Shown one piece after another: positions 1 through 7,480 of a stretch of 64,000 nt of DNA (position 1 is its first letter; each line of letters starts with the position of its first letter). The DNA is from Neobacillus niacini (lineage in GTDB: Bacteria; Bacillota; Bacilli; Bacillales; Cytobacillaceae). The stretch lies in assembly GCF_023715785.1 (NCBI RefSeq), contig NZ_JAMBOX010000001.1, positions 620,001-684,000 of the forward strand, given 5' to 3'. Under the pieces are notes generated by a model. That model saw only the letters and a program-made list of their open reading frames with translations. It did no database searches and had not been told where the DNA came from. Made by a program: the position numbers and the translations under genes.

Positions 1-1041
1 CATCCATACCCAATGACCATCCCAGTGTTTATGACGAAACTCTATTATCTTCTCCTTCTTCGTCTGAGCTAAGCTCGTAAAAAGACTTTCTACCTTGGGA
101 ATATCATCAGAATGAATCATATCCAGTATATGAAGCCCTTCATAAAATACAGGTAAAAAACCTAATACCAATTCATGAGAGGGAGAAGCATATTTAACCA
201 CTCCATCTGGTTTGAACATTGCAATAAGGTCCGTAGCATTGTCTGCTATTAACCTAAACCATTCTTCACTTTCCTTTAATGCAACTTCTAATTGCTTATA
301 CCTGCTAATATCTCTTGCAACACCAGAAAAAGCCACAATTTCTCCATCCACATTTCGAACAGGAGAAAAGGTTAAACTTACCGTTAAAATAGTCCCATCC
401 TTGCGAAGTGCATCTACTTCAATCCCAGATAAGTTTTCACCTAACTTTACCTTTTCCTTAATCAAGTTTGCATATTTTAACCGATTTTCCGGTATAATGG
501 GCGATGGCTTTCCAACCAATTCTTCTCGTTTCCATCCATACAGTTTTTCAAAGGCAGGATTAACATCAATGATGTTTCCGTTCAGATCAAGTAAATGAAC
601 CGCATCGGCAATAGAATTAAAAAGCGCATTAAACCTCCCCTCCAGTTGTTTTAGAGAAAATGTATTCTTTGTTAATTCTGTTAAAACCTTGGCGACACAA
701 AAAATGCCTATAATTTCATTTTTAACGATTAGTGGGATACACTTTAATTGCAGGTCAAGAATCTCTCCGCTTCTATGAACGGCTTTAATCGTTGTTTTAA
801 ATTGATTTCCTTGTGCTATTTGCTTGGCATGATAATCGAATTTTTCTACCTGATCCGGAACTATTATGTCATGAAAAGGAATCCCTTGAATCTCTCCCTT
901 GGCGTATCCAAAAATATTGGTTACGACTGGATTAACCTCCTCAATTATTCCATATATAGAAACTACAAATATGGCATCTGGATTATGCTCAATGATAGAA
1001 TGGTAGATTTCAAAGGATGCTCCACTTAGCTTACTTACCAT
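1..1041 (-). CDS. PAS-domain sensor protein, C-terminus beyond the window edge
   Basis: The open frame runs off the left edge; 347 residues are visible. I see three consecutive PAS domains, at about residues 8-115, 133-250 and 262-347, with typical PAS wording (SIADAVHLLDLNGNIIDVNP, SGVARDISRYKQLE). PAS domains sense small ligands, redox or energy state and pass the signal to an output domain, which here lies outside the window; a kinase or GGDEF/EAL output is likely but unseen. The ATG at 1041 has AGGAGGGG about six bases upstream and overlaps the end of the preceding EAL-PAS-kinase gene by 11 bases, so the two are translationally coupled and probably act in one pathway. Confidence 0.85.
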   Translation of the reverse strand, partial: MVSKLSGASFEIYHSIIEHNPDAIFVVSIYGIIEEVNPVVTNIFGYAKGEIQGIPFHDIIVPDQVEKFDYHAKQIAQGNQFKTTIKAVHRSGEILDLQLKCIPLIVKNEIIGIFCVAKVLTELTKNTFSLKQLEGRFNALFNSIADAVHLLDLNGNIIDVNPAFEKLYGWKREELVGKPSPIIPENRLKYANLIKEKVKLGENLSGIEVDALRKDGTILTVSLTFSPVRNVDGEIVAFSGVARDISRYKQLEVALKESEEWFRLIADNATDLIAMFKPDGVVKYASPSHELVLGFLPVFYEGLHILDMIHSDDIPKVESLFTSLAQTKKEKIIEFRHKHWDGHWVWM

Positions 1042-3343
1042 AAATTCCCCTCCTCGGCACCCCTTCCGATATAGCTGTTATCTTATTCCCCTTTGTCATA
1101 TTTGGAAAAACGACATCAACCGTGGTTCCTTGATCGATAGTGCTATGAATGTCAATCCAACCTCCATGATCTTGAACAATTTTATGACTAATCATTAATC
1201 CGAATCCAGTTCCCTTTTCTTTTGTATTATAAAAGGGTTCCCCTATCTTTCTCATTCGCTTATTTGGTATACCCTTTCCTTGATCCATAAACCTAATTTT
1301 AACTTTGTTTGAATCCTCATAAAGAGTTTTAATTTTTATAATTCCGCCATTTGGCAAGGCTTCCACCACATTTTGAAGAATTTGAACAAAAACTTGTTTT
1401 ATTTGGCTTCTATCACATCGAACAGATGGCAATTCCATCTCGAACTCTTGGGTAATTTCAATATTATTTATTATGGTTTGTGATTTAAATATTGAAAGCA
1501 CTTGTTTTAAAAGAATGTTTATATCTGTCTCCATTATTTGATGTGCTTGTGGTTTTGCAAAACTTATAAATTCATCTACGATTTCTTCTAATTTTTTTAT
1601 TTCAGACAATATGGTGGTAGTATAAAAGTCTGATTCTTTCTCTCGTTGAATAAGCTGGACAAAACCCTTAATTGTTGTAAGTGGATTCCTTATTTCGTGT
1701 GCTACGCTTGACGCTAACTGCCCAATGACTGAAAGCTTTTCAGACCTTTGTATAAATTCCTCAACATTCTTACGTTCTGAAATATCTCTTCCCACTGCAA
1801 TAAAACACTCTACCTCATCATTTTCTCCATAAACAGGTGTCACTTTTGCCTCAATAGGAAGCCATTTACCTTGTGAATGCAGGTGCCGAAATTGAACCTG
1901 GCTTGGTTTCCTAAATTTACTCATAATAGTAAACTGATTTTGAACGGAAGGAATGTCCTCTGGATGAAGGAAATCAAAAGCATGATGACCTTCATATTCA
2001 TTTGGAGGGATTTCAAATACTTTTTCATGCGAAGGAGAAGCATAAAGGATTAACCCATTATTATCCATTTTAACAATAACATCTTGAATATTATCTGCTA
2101 TAAGTTGATAGTTCGATTCACTGACTCTTAATGACTCTTCAACTTGCTTTTGATTCGTAATATCAACACCAGAGCCAATAACTTCAACAACTTGCCCCCC
2201 CTTACGGACTGGACTTAAAATTGTGATATAATAAATTCCATTTAATTCCTCTTCATAGGTGACGTTCTCCTCACCTTCCCAAGCCCTTTGATAATAGTTC
2301 ATTTTTTCCATGGCAGCTTCAATTGGAAGGAAATCTGTCAGTTCTTTACCAATAATGTGTTCAGGTGTAAAACCCATTTTATTCAGTAAATCCCCGTCAC
2401 TTAGAGTGTGGATGAATTTCTTATTTTCCTTTTTAAACTTAAAAATGATTCCTTGATGTCTACTTAATGTTTCACGTAATTCTCGTTGATTTTTTTTAAC
2501 TATTTCCTCCATCCATTTCTGATTGCCGACATCTTGGGGAATCCCTTCCCGAACAACAATCTGTTCAATCTTATAAAAATTTCTTTCCAATTCTTCTGGC
2601 GGTAACGGCTTGCTAAAAAGATAGCCTTGACCTTGGTTACATAGATTTTGTTGAAGAAAAATCAATTGTTCTTTCTTCTCAACACCTTCAGCAATAACAT
2701 CCATATTTAATTGGTGAGCCATTTCAATGATCATCTTCACAATAGTTGCATCATTCGAATCTAAAGTTGAGTTCTTCACAAATGATTGATCAATTTTAAT
2801 CTTATCTATTGGAAGGTCGTGCAAATATTGAAGTGAATTAAATCCCGTTCCGAAGTCATCTAAACTGATTTTTACACCAATATTTTTTAATTCCCGAATA
2901 ATTTTTGGGGCATGGTAGGCATCTAACATAATCCCCTCCGTAATTTCAAAAATAAGATATTCAGGAGCAAGCCTTGTTTCTTTCAAAATCTGGCTTACTC
3001 TTTTTACAAAATTAGGTTGATACAATTGGCGTGCAGAAAGATTGACCGACATCAATATCGGGTTGTAGCCAACCTTTTGCCAAGCCTTATTTTGTAAACA
3101 AGCGGTTCGTAAAATCCAGTCTCCCAAGGGTAAAATCAATCCTGTTTCCTCAACGAAAGGGATAAATTCCATTGGTAGAATCAATCCTTTCTCTGGATTT
3201 ATCCAACGTATTAATGCTTCAACCCCGATTATTTTTCCTGTTACTAGGTCGAGTTTGGGCTGGAAATACAAACAAAATTCGTTCCGTGAAAATGCCGCCC
3301 CAATATCCATTTCCGAATGTCTAAATGGTCTTGCTGTTTCCAA
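1031..3343 (-). CDS. EAL-PAS-PAS-histidine kinase fusion
   Basis: A 770-residue protein without predicted membrane segments. Order: EAL phosphodiesterase domain (about 10-260; VEALIRW, NLSARQ, DDFGTGFNSL, KIDQSFV, AEGVE, YLFSKPLP all present, so catalysis looks possible), two PAS domains (about 295-400 and 405-530), then HisKA (AHEIRNPLTTIKGF, phospho-His) and HATPase_c (N-box QNVVEAL, G-boxes DQGKGI and GTGFGLMISHKI). EAL domains hydrolyse c-di-GMP; the kinase half resembles soluble PAS sporulation kinases of the KinA type. Putting the EAL domain in front of a kinase is unusual. The start is a TTG after AAGGTGG; an ATG 12 codons in is the alternative. A c-di-GMP riboswitch unit lies just upstream. 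No response regulator is adjacent; feeding the Spo0 phosphorelay is inference. Confidence 0.88.
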   Translation of the reverse strand: METARPFRHSEMDIGAAFSRNEFCLYFQPKLDLVTGKIIGVEALIRWINPEKGLILPMEFIPFVEETGLILPLGDWILRTACLQNKAWQKVGYNPILMSVNLSARQLYQPNFVKRVSQILKETRLAPEYLIFEITEGIMLDAYHAPKIIRELKNIGVKISLDDFGTGFNSLQYLHDLPIDKIKIDQSFVKNSTLDSNDATIVKMIIEMAHQLNMDVIAEGVEKKEQLIFLQQNLCNQGQGYLFSKPLPPEELERNFYKIEQIVVREGIPQDVGNQKWMEEIVKKNQRELRETLSRHQGIIFKFKKENKKFIHTLSDGDLLNKMGFTPEHIIGKELTDFLPIEAAMEKMNYYQRAWEGEENVTYEEELNGIYYITILSPVRKGGQVVEVIGSGVDITNQKQVEESLRVSESNYQLIADNIQDVIVKMDNNGLILYASPSHEKVFEIPPNEYEGHHAFDFLHPEDIPSVQNQFTIMSKFRKPSQVQFRHLHSQGKWLPIEAKVTPVYGENDEVECFIAVGRDISERKNVEEFIQRSEKLSVIGQLASSVAHEIRNPLTTIKGFVQLIQREKESDFYTTTILSEIKKLEEIVDEFISFAKPQAHQIMETDINILLKQVLSIFKSQTIINNIEITQEFEMELPSVRCDRSQIKQVFVQILQNVVEALPNGGIIKIKTLYEDSNKVKIRFMDQGKGIPNKRMRKIGEPFYNTKEKGTGFGLMISHKIVQDHGGWIDIHSTIDQGTTVDVVFPNMTKGNKITAISEGVPRRGIYGK

Positions 3344-3876
3344 GTTTACTTCACCACCTTGATTACTTCCTTTTATCTACTTGCATATCGATTTTGTTGA
3401 GTACATTTCAATAAAGTTTCTTGATCTTTGTAATTTTTTTACATGGGTATATATTACCAGACAATTCCCTTAATAGGAATGAATTTTGTCAATTTTTTTG
3501 ATTTTTTGTCATAATTTGTAGAATTTCAATATAAATTCCAATTAAATATTTATAGAAAAAAATGAAATGATCATAAATGCTTACACATTAAAACGATAAT
3601 TTCTTTGATAAAAAGATGCACAGATACTTCACATTTTAATAGAGACTATACAAAATGGCATCCTGCATTTGTGTTGAATATTCAAAAAAATTAGTGGATG
3701 TTAGCATGGTGGATTTAGTACAAAAAGAAGAGATGACTTCAATAAAATATGAGGTACTAGGTATTGTCTAGCACGATGGCACAGGTTTATGTTCAGGTTT
3801 CTCATCAAAAAATGGGGATGGGGCAATAACGATGATCGTTATGGATAGCGTGATATTTGTTAGGATCTCAACAAAA
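3344..3876. other. AT-rich intergenic stretch, nothing recognised
   Basis: About 530 AT-rich bases between the start of the EAL-kinase gene and the terminator of the riboswitch-controlled small gene. It should hold the promoter of the kinase operon on the minus strand, but I could not pick a convincing one. Only trivially short frames are present. Confidence 0.4.
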
Positions 3877-3901
3877 AAGGAACCCCACTCAAGGATTCCT
3901 T
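3877..3901 (-). terminator. Intrinsic terminator of the 41-residue gene
   Basis: On the minus strand AAGGAATCC pairs with GGGTTCCTT (nine pairs, one G-U) around a seven-base loop, followed by a run of T. It lies about 25 bases past the stop codon of the small gene and closes a one-gene transcription unit. Confidence 0.8.
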
Positions 3902-3923
3902 CAAATAACGATATTCTGTTAAA

Positions 3924-4049
3924 CTAGCATGTTTTTTCGTTGAAATAGGCGTCGATTTGTTGATCGCCTTTTTTAGCTGCTTGCATGAGGCTCATGATTA
4001 GGAGCATAGCAAATGAACCGACAAATAAACCTGATATAAATAATAGCAT
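3924..4049 (-). CDS. 41-residue single-pass membrane peptide under riboswitch control
   Basis: ATG at 4049 is preceded by GGAGGGT with good spacing. The peptide has one hydrophobic segment (residues 2-24, including GLFVGSFAMLLIMSLMQAA) followed by a charged tail (KKGDQQIDAYFNEKTC). The glycine pattern GLFVG and the M/L-rich helix ending in MQAAKKGD recall the very short DUF3789-type peptides of Firmicutes; that match is from memory and uncertain. It is the only gene between a c-di-GMP-I riboswitch and a terminator, so the peptide is the riboswitch output. Function unknown; a small membrane effector of the c-di-GMP response is inference. Confidence 0.8.
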   Translation of the reverse strand: MLLFISGLFVGSFAMLLIMSLMQAAKKGDQQIDAYFNEKTC

Positions 4050-4081
4050 AGGTACCCTCCAATGATAGAATCATAATTCGT

Positions 4082-4182
4082 CGGAAGGTGGTCATATTCG
4101 GCATCTGGCTGGCGTAGTTTGAAAAACCTTAGCCCCTATAGTTTTGCGCCACCATCTTTCAATGGATTTGCCCTTTCGTACG
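4082..4182 (-). promoter_or_regulatory. Cyclic di-GMP-I (GEMM) riboswitch
   Basis: Read on the minus strand, the aptamer shows the GEMM-I signature: GGGCAAA, a stem CCATT/GATGG-type closed by a GAAA tetraloop, GCGCAAAA, then GGGGCTAAGG as the tetraloop-receptor side, and a 3' closing strand. The P1 closing strand ends in ACCTTCC, which can also pair over seven positions (one G-U) with the ribosome binding site GGAGGGT of the next gene. This predicts translational control: ligand-bound P1 holds ACCTTCC and frees the binding site (ON), ligand-free RNA hides it. Family identification rests on known GEMM consensus; switch polarity is inference. Confidence 0.9.
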
Positions 4183-4385
4183 AACTATGTAGTTATTAAC
4201 ATGTTACCATAATTATCTAGCGAAAGATAGTTATATTAACTCTTTATCAATAATAAAAACAGGACTTTTAACCTTTTTATCACTTGGGAAAATTTTCGGT
4301 GAGAGACACTGGGACGTTTCTCACTTTACTTTTTGTGACGATCAAGCTACCCCACAACCTTCCTTATTTCCCTTTATTTTAGAAT

Positions 4386-4433
4386 AAAAAAAGCGAATCG
4401 CTGCATATCCAATATACAGGCGCTTCGCTTTTT
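4386..4433. terminator. Hairpin terminator after the sortase gene
   Basis: Imperfect inverted repeat AAAAAGCGAA.../...TTCGCTTTTT with T-rich flanks on both strands. On the minus strand it follows the sortase stop codon by about 30 bases. It can act in both directions. Confidence 0.7.
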
Positions 4434-4461
4434 AAAATATAACTTGGGTCTTACAAATATG

Positions 4462-5115
4462 TTAGGACGCCGCTTCAGCCTTAAGCGGATTACTCTTCAA
4501 TTTCGTATAGATCACAAACCGCTGCGGTGCATGCCCAATAAAGTTAAAGGGATAGCAGGTTGTAAGCGTTAGAGTCTCATAATCTGTCGGGACTGCCACG
4601 GTTTCGTCATCGGCTTCTACGATTTTGGTCTCGGTTGCTTCATAGATAAAATCACCATATGGAGTGGAGAAGGTGATTTCATCCCCCAGCTTTAAATCTT
4701 TTAACTTACGAAAAACGGTGTCCCGATGGCCGCTTAGAAGGACATGTCCCCCTTGCCCGGGCAGAGAGCTTCCGGCCATATGACCGATGCCTTGTTTAAG
4801 TTCGTTATCATGGGTGCCCTGAACAACTGGGTACGATAAATCTAAAGAGTTGATGGATAACCTGCCAAGCCTTTCGCCTGGTGAAGGCATGGTCGGCCAT
4901 GCTTCTGTTTCGAACACCTTTTTCACTTGGGTAGGTTTATACGGTTTTACTACCGTCTTTGCCAAGAGAGTGGTCTCCTTGGTCATTTCCCAACCAAAAA
5001 CACTAATTACGGCTATTCCTGCTATAATCAATAGGGTTGGTACGCCAAGGAGGATCCACTTTAGTATTTTGGGCTTTCTTTTCTTCCTTCTTTTCTTTTT
5101 GCGTACGGTTTCCAT
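4462..5115 (-). CDS. Class D sortase
   Basis: A 217-residue membrane-anchored transpeptidase. A very basic N-terminus (KKKRRKKRK) precedes one membrane helix (about 18-40), then the sortase barrel. Catalytic residues are visible: His130 in SGHRDT, Cys187 in TLTTCYPF and Arg199 in APQRFV. Length and TLTTC context fit class D enzymes. It cuts sorting signals of surface proteins and joins them to cell wall peptide. Its start is four bases after the stop of the gene for an LPNTA-bearing protein, which is the obvious substrate; Bacillus anthracis SrtC, a class D enzyme, recognises LPNTA. Terminator follows. Confidence 0.93.
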   Translation of the reverse strand: METVRKKKRRKKRKPKILKWILLGVPTLLIIAGIAVISVFGWEMTKETTLLAKTVVKPYKPTQVKKVFETEAWPTMPSPGERLGRLSINSLDLSYPVVQGTHDNELKQGIGHMAGSSLPGQGGHVLLSGHRDTVFRKLKDLKLGDEITFSTPYGDFIYEATETKIVEADDETVAVPTDYETLTLTTCYPFNFIGHAPQRFVIYTKLKSNPLKAEAAS

Positions 5116-5119
5116 TAGA

Positions 5120-5830
5120 TTAAGCTTGATTCTCCATTTTGCGGATGGTTCGCATAGCTGGAATAAAAGCTAGACCCCCAAGGGCGATAAGCAGTCCACC
5201 AAGCGCAATGCCTTCAGGTAGATCTGAAGCCGTATTTGGCAGCGTAGAATTTGGCATTGGAACAAAGCCTTTTGCCTTTTCGAGGCCTTTCTTTGCCTCA
5301 ATTGCAGCTTTTAATGCAGCTAACTTACTATTTAGAACTGCAGGATCCAGATCATCTTTTTTTGGATCAATTGTCGCCAAAACGTTTCCCTTAAGATCTA
5401 GAAGTTGGATTTTTAGATTTTTAGCATTCTCTAAAGTTAAATTTTTCAGGTCAAAAGCGTTACCGTTTTTATCAACAAAAGCTACCTGCAGGTGTGCCTT
5501 TTGTGCACTGTCCAGGAATAGGCGGCCTAGAGTAGCCCTGTTTGCGTCAGATAACTGTTCAGGTTTAGAGACCGTTTTTAAAAGCGCAGCAGCCTCCTCC
5601 GCATTTTTCACAATATCATTGTATTCCTTTTGGCTAAGTTTAATGGATTGCAAATAGGCATATAGGTAATCAACCTCGTTCACACCTAGCGCTTTTAATG
5701 AGTTTACTAGATTTTGTGCATACTCTGATGAGCTAGCCGCTTTTGCTTCATTTACCGCCACTGGACTGAATACGGAAAGAGAAATCCCTAAAGCAGCAAC
5801 CGCGGCACTTTTTTTCAAAAAATTATTCAT
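5120..5830 (-). CDS. LPNTA-sorted surface protein, substrate of the adjacent sortase
   Basis: 236 residues: signal peptide (about 1-31, cleavage after AKA), a mostly helical acidic ectodomain and a C-terminal sorting signal LPNTA (197-201) followed by a hydrophobic segment and a basic tail (RTIRK). The N-terminal part (YLYAYLQSIKLSQKEYNDIV) resembles the processed acidic surface proteins of Bacillaceae that carry LPXTA signals; that family assignment is from memory. The A instead of G at motif position five fits a class D sortase. It forms a two-gene operon with the sortase. No enzymatic domain is recognised; role on the cell or forespore surface is inferred. Confidence 0.85.
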   Translation of the reverse strand: MNNFLKKSAAVAALGISLSVFSPVAVNEAKAASSSEYAQNLVNSLKALGVNEVDYLYAYLQSIKLSQKEYNDIVKNAEEAAALLKTVSKPEQLSDANRATLGRLFLDSAQKAHLQVAFVDKNGNAFDLKNLTLENAKNLKIQLLDLKGNVLATIDPKKDDLDPAVLNSKLAALKAAIEAKKGLEKAKGFVPMPNSTLPNTASDLPEGIALGGLLIALGGLAFIPAMRTIRKMENQA

Positions 5831-6133
5831 TATTATGTATCATTCCCTTTCATTATTGCAATATTATTAAAAATATAGCATATTTCGGCAAATTATTCCA
5901 TAGTTTTAGGAACAACCTCTTAGATAACTTTTCTTCCTCACTCGCAATAAAAGGTTAATCCATATCGCTTGAAGCAGGCTGCACATAATGCCCGCATTGT
6001 CACCTATTCCATTGTTTGTGGTAAAATAGGTACTTGCTTTTTATAAAGGGTCTCCAGCTGGCTATGTAAATGTCATGACTATTTTGGCAGCAGAAGAATG
6101 TCGAAACCCCATATTCAGCAAATGAACAAAAAA
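5831..6133. other. Intergenic, promoter side of the sortase operon
   Basis: About 300 bases upstream of the surface protein gene. AT-rich on the left, with a weak AAAGGG binding site ahead of the ATG at 5830. I see no gene here. Confidence 0.4.
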
Positions 6134-6157
6134 AGAGCCATGCCTAAGCACAACTCT
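6134..6157 (-). terminator. Intrinsic terminator
   Basis: On the minus strand AGAGTTGTGC pairs with GCATGGCTCT (ten pairs including G-U) with a TTAG loop and seven T residues. It touches the stop codon of the zinc-ribbon gene. Confidence 0.78.
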
Positions 6158-6759
6158 CACATCACAGTCTTATTTTTGTTTGGAGGGCCAGAACCCTCTG
6201 GTACATCGTCTGTAAAATCGTACACCTCAAGCTTCATCTGAAAACCCTCATACGTCATAAGCATCCTTCCGACTTCTTCCCAGGAAAATGGCTTACCATC
6301 AATAATAACAAGTGGTAAACCCTCAGCAGTTTCATCATATTCGATAAGGCCTGTAAATTGGTCATTCATTATTGTATGGTATGGCTGACCATTCGGGAAA
6401 ACACCTGATTTAACTTGTTGCTTTCCGATCCCTATTTGTGCTTTATCTATTAATTTGTTCAGTAATGCTTGCTGATCACAGTCTAATTCACCATGCACAG
6501 CAAATTTGTAGCCAAATTCAATCGTTTCTGATGCTTCCAAGAATATCCCCATAGGGTCGGGTCGTCTTTCCACTAGAAAAGTCCGACTAATTCCCTGATA
6601 ATCCTTTATTGAAAAAGTTTCTAACAGGGGCTGCAATGTCACATCAAGATCCTCTGCCATTAGCTCATTATAACAATCGTTGCATAAATGCATACTATCG
6701 GATTCCATATGTAATCTTATTTTCGCTTCAGATAATTCACATCTCTCACACAAATCCAT
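6157..6759 (-). CDS. Hypothetical protein with N-terminal zinc ribbon
   Basis: 200 residues. The first 30 carry two CxxC pairs (CERC at 4-7, CNDC at 26-29) that look like a treble-clef zinc ribbon. The rest is a mixed alpha/beta domain with no motif I recognise (GYKFAVHGELD, YHTIMNDQ, KPFSWEEVGRMLMTYEGFQM). It is cytosolic, with no signal peptide or membrane helix. The C-terminal KPFSWEEVGRML stretch is reminiscent of uncharacterised zinc-ribbon families common in Bacillaceae. It is a single-gene unit with its own terminator. Function unknown. Confidence 0.75.
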   Translation of the reverse strand: MDLCERCELSEAKIRLHMESDSMHLCNDCYNELMAEDLDVTLQPLLETFSIKDYQGISRTFLVERRPDPMGIFLEASETIEFGYKFAVHGELDCDQQALLNKLIDKAQIGIGKQQVKSGVFPNGQPYHTIMNDQFTGLIEYDETAEGLPLVIIDGKPFSWEEVGRMLMTYEGFQMKLEVYDFTDDVPEGSGPPNKNKTVM

Positions 6760-6907
6760 GTTATCACCTACTTGTTTTTTTCTATATTACCATCCAACAG
6801 TTACAGGTGTCATTTCAAATCGGAAACATCATATTTCCTTTATCATTAACCTAAACTGCCTTAAAGGTTTTTTGGATATCATTATATTTTGGTACTCCTA
6901 ACTTCTA

Positions 6908-7480
6908 TCATGGTGTGGCCACTCCCCGCAACAAAGCCTGAGTGATACTGGTACAATACTTCTCCCGCCTCTGTCCCTCAGTTCCTTCATAAAAGTTTAA
7001 TAAAATATCCACATTTACAAAAATTGGTATTTTAGAGTTTGGATATTTAAATAAATGGTAGCTGCTCCAAGGATAGAACTCTGGTTTCCTGACCATCTTA
7101 GCCTCAACCGGGTTTAGATGGATATATCGGCTGACCTCCAGCATTCCTTCCTTATCGTCAATGATTTGGTCAAAATAGCGTTTTTCATATACGTGGCCGG
7201 TCAGGCGGTATTTTGTATTATAGTAATTGGCGTATCGCTTATTGATGAGCGCCATCAACTTTGAAAAGGGAATTTCTTGTGAGCGAATTTGCAGGTGATA
7301 GTGGTTGGTCATTAAACAATAGGAAGCCAGTTCAAAGGGAATCTTCTCATGGAGTTGCTGGAGGATATGGAAAAAGGCTTCAAAATCAGAGGCATTACGG
7401 AATAATGGGTCTCGGCGATTACCTCTGCAGACAATGTGATAAAAGCAATGTGGAACCCAGATTCTTTTCTCCCGTGACAT
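6908..7480 (-). CDS. REP-associated tyrosine transposase (Y1_Tnp/RAYT family)
   Basis: 190 residues from the ATG at 7480. HUH-type features are clear: the His-x-His motif in MTNHYHLQI, a tyrosine-rich helix (NKRYANYYNTKYRL) that should carry the catalytic Tyr, and the RYIHLNPVEAKMV block typical of the family. These enzymes nick single-stranded DNA at hairpins and are thought to spread REP/BIME palindromes. The frame stays open 14 codons further upstream, but ATG 7480 overlaps the TAA of yifB as TAATG and has GAGGG seven bases before it, so I chose it. Translation is coupled to yifB. No flanking inverted repeats of an insertion sequence are seen; it looks domesticated. Confidence 0.9.
   Translation of the reverse strand: MSREKRIWVPHCFYHIVCRGNRRDPLFRNASDFEAFFHILQQLHEKIPFELASYCLMTNHYHLQIRSQEIPFSKLMALINKRYANYYNTKYRLTGHVYEKRYFDQIIDDKEGMLEVSRYIHLNPVEAKMVRKPEFYPWSSYHLFKYPNSKIPIFVNVDILLNFYEGTEGQRREKYCTSITQALLRGVATP

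Noticed and set aside
212..1029. Plus-strand frames over the partial PAS gene
   Set aside because: The minus strand codes a continuous three-PAS protein with a strong start signal; the plus frames are shadows.
6609..6901. Two plus-strand frames of 73 and 81 codons upstream of the zinc-ribbon gene
   Set aside because: No binding site or protein-like composition; they overlap the start of the supported minus-strand gene and its promoter.
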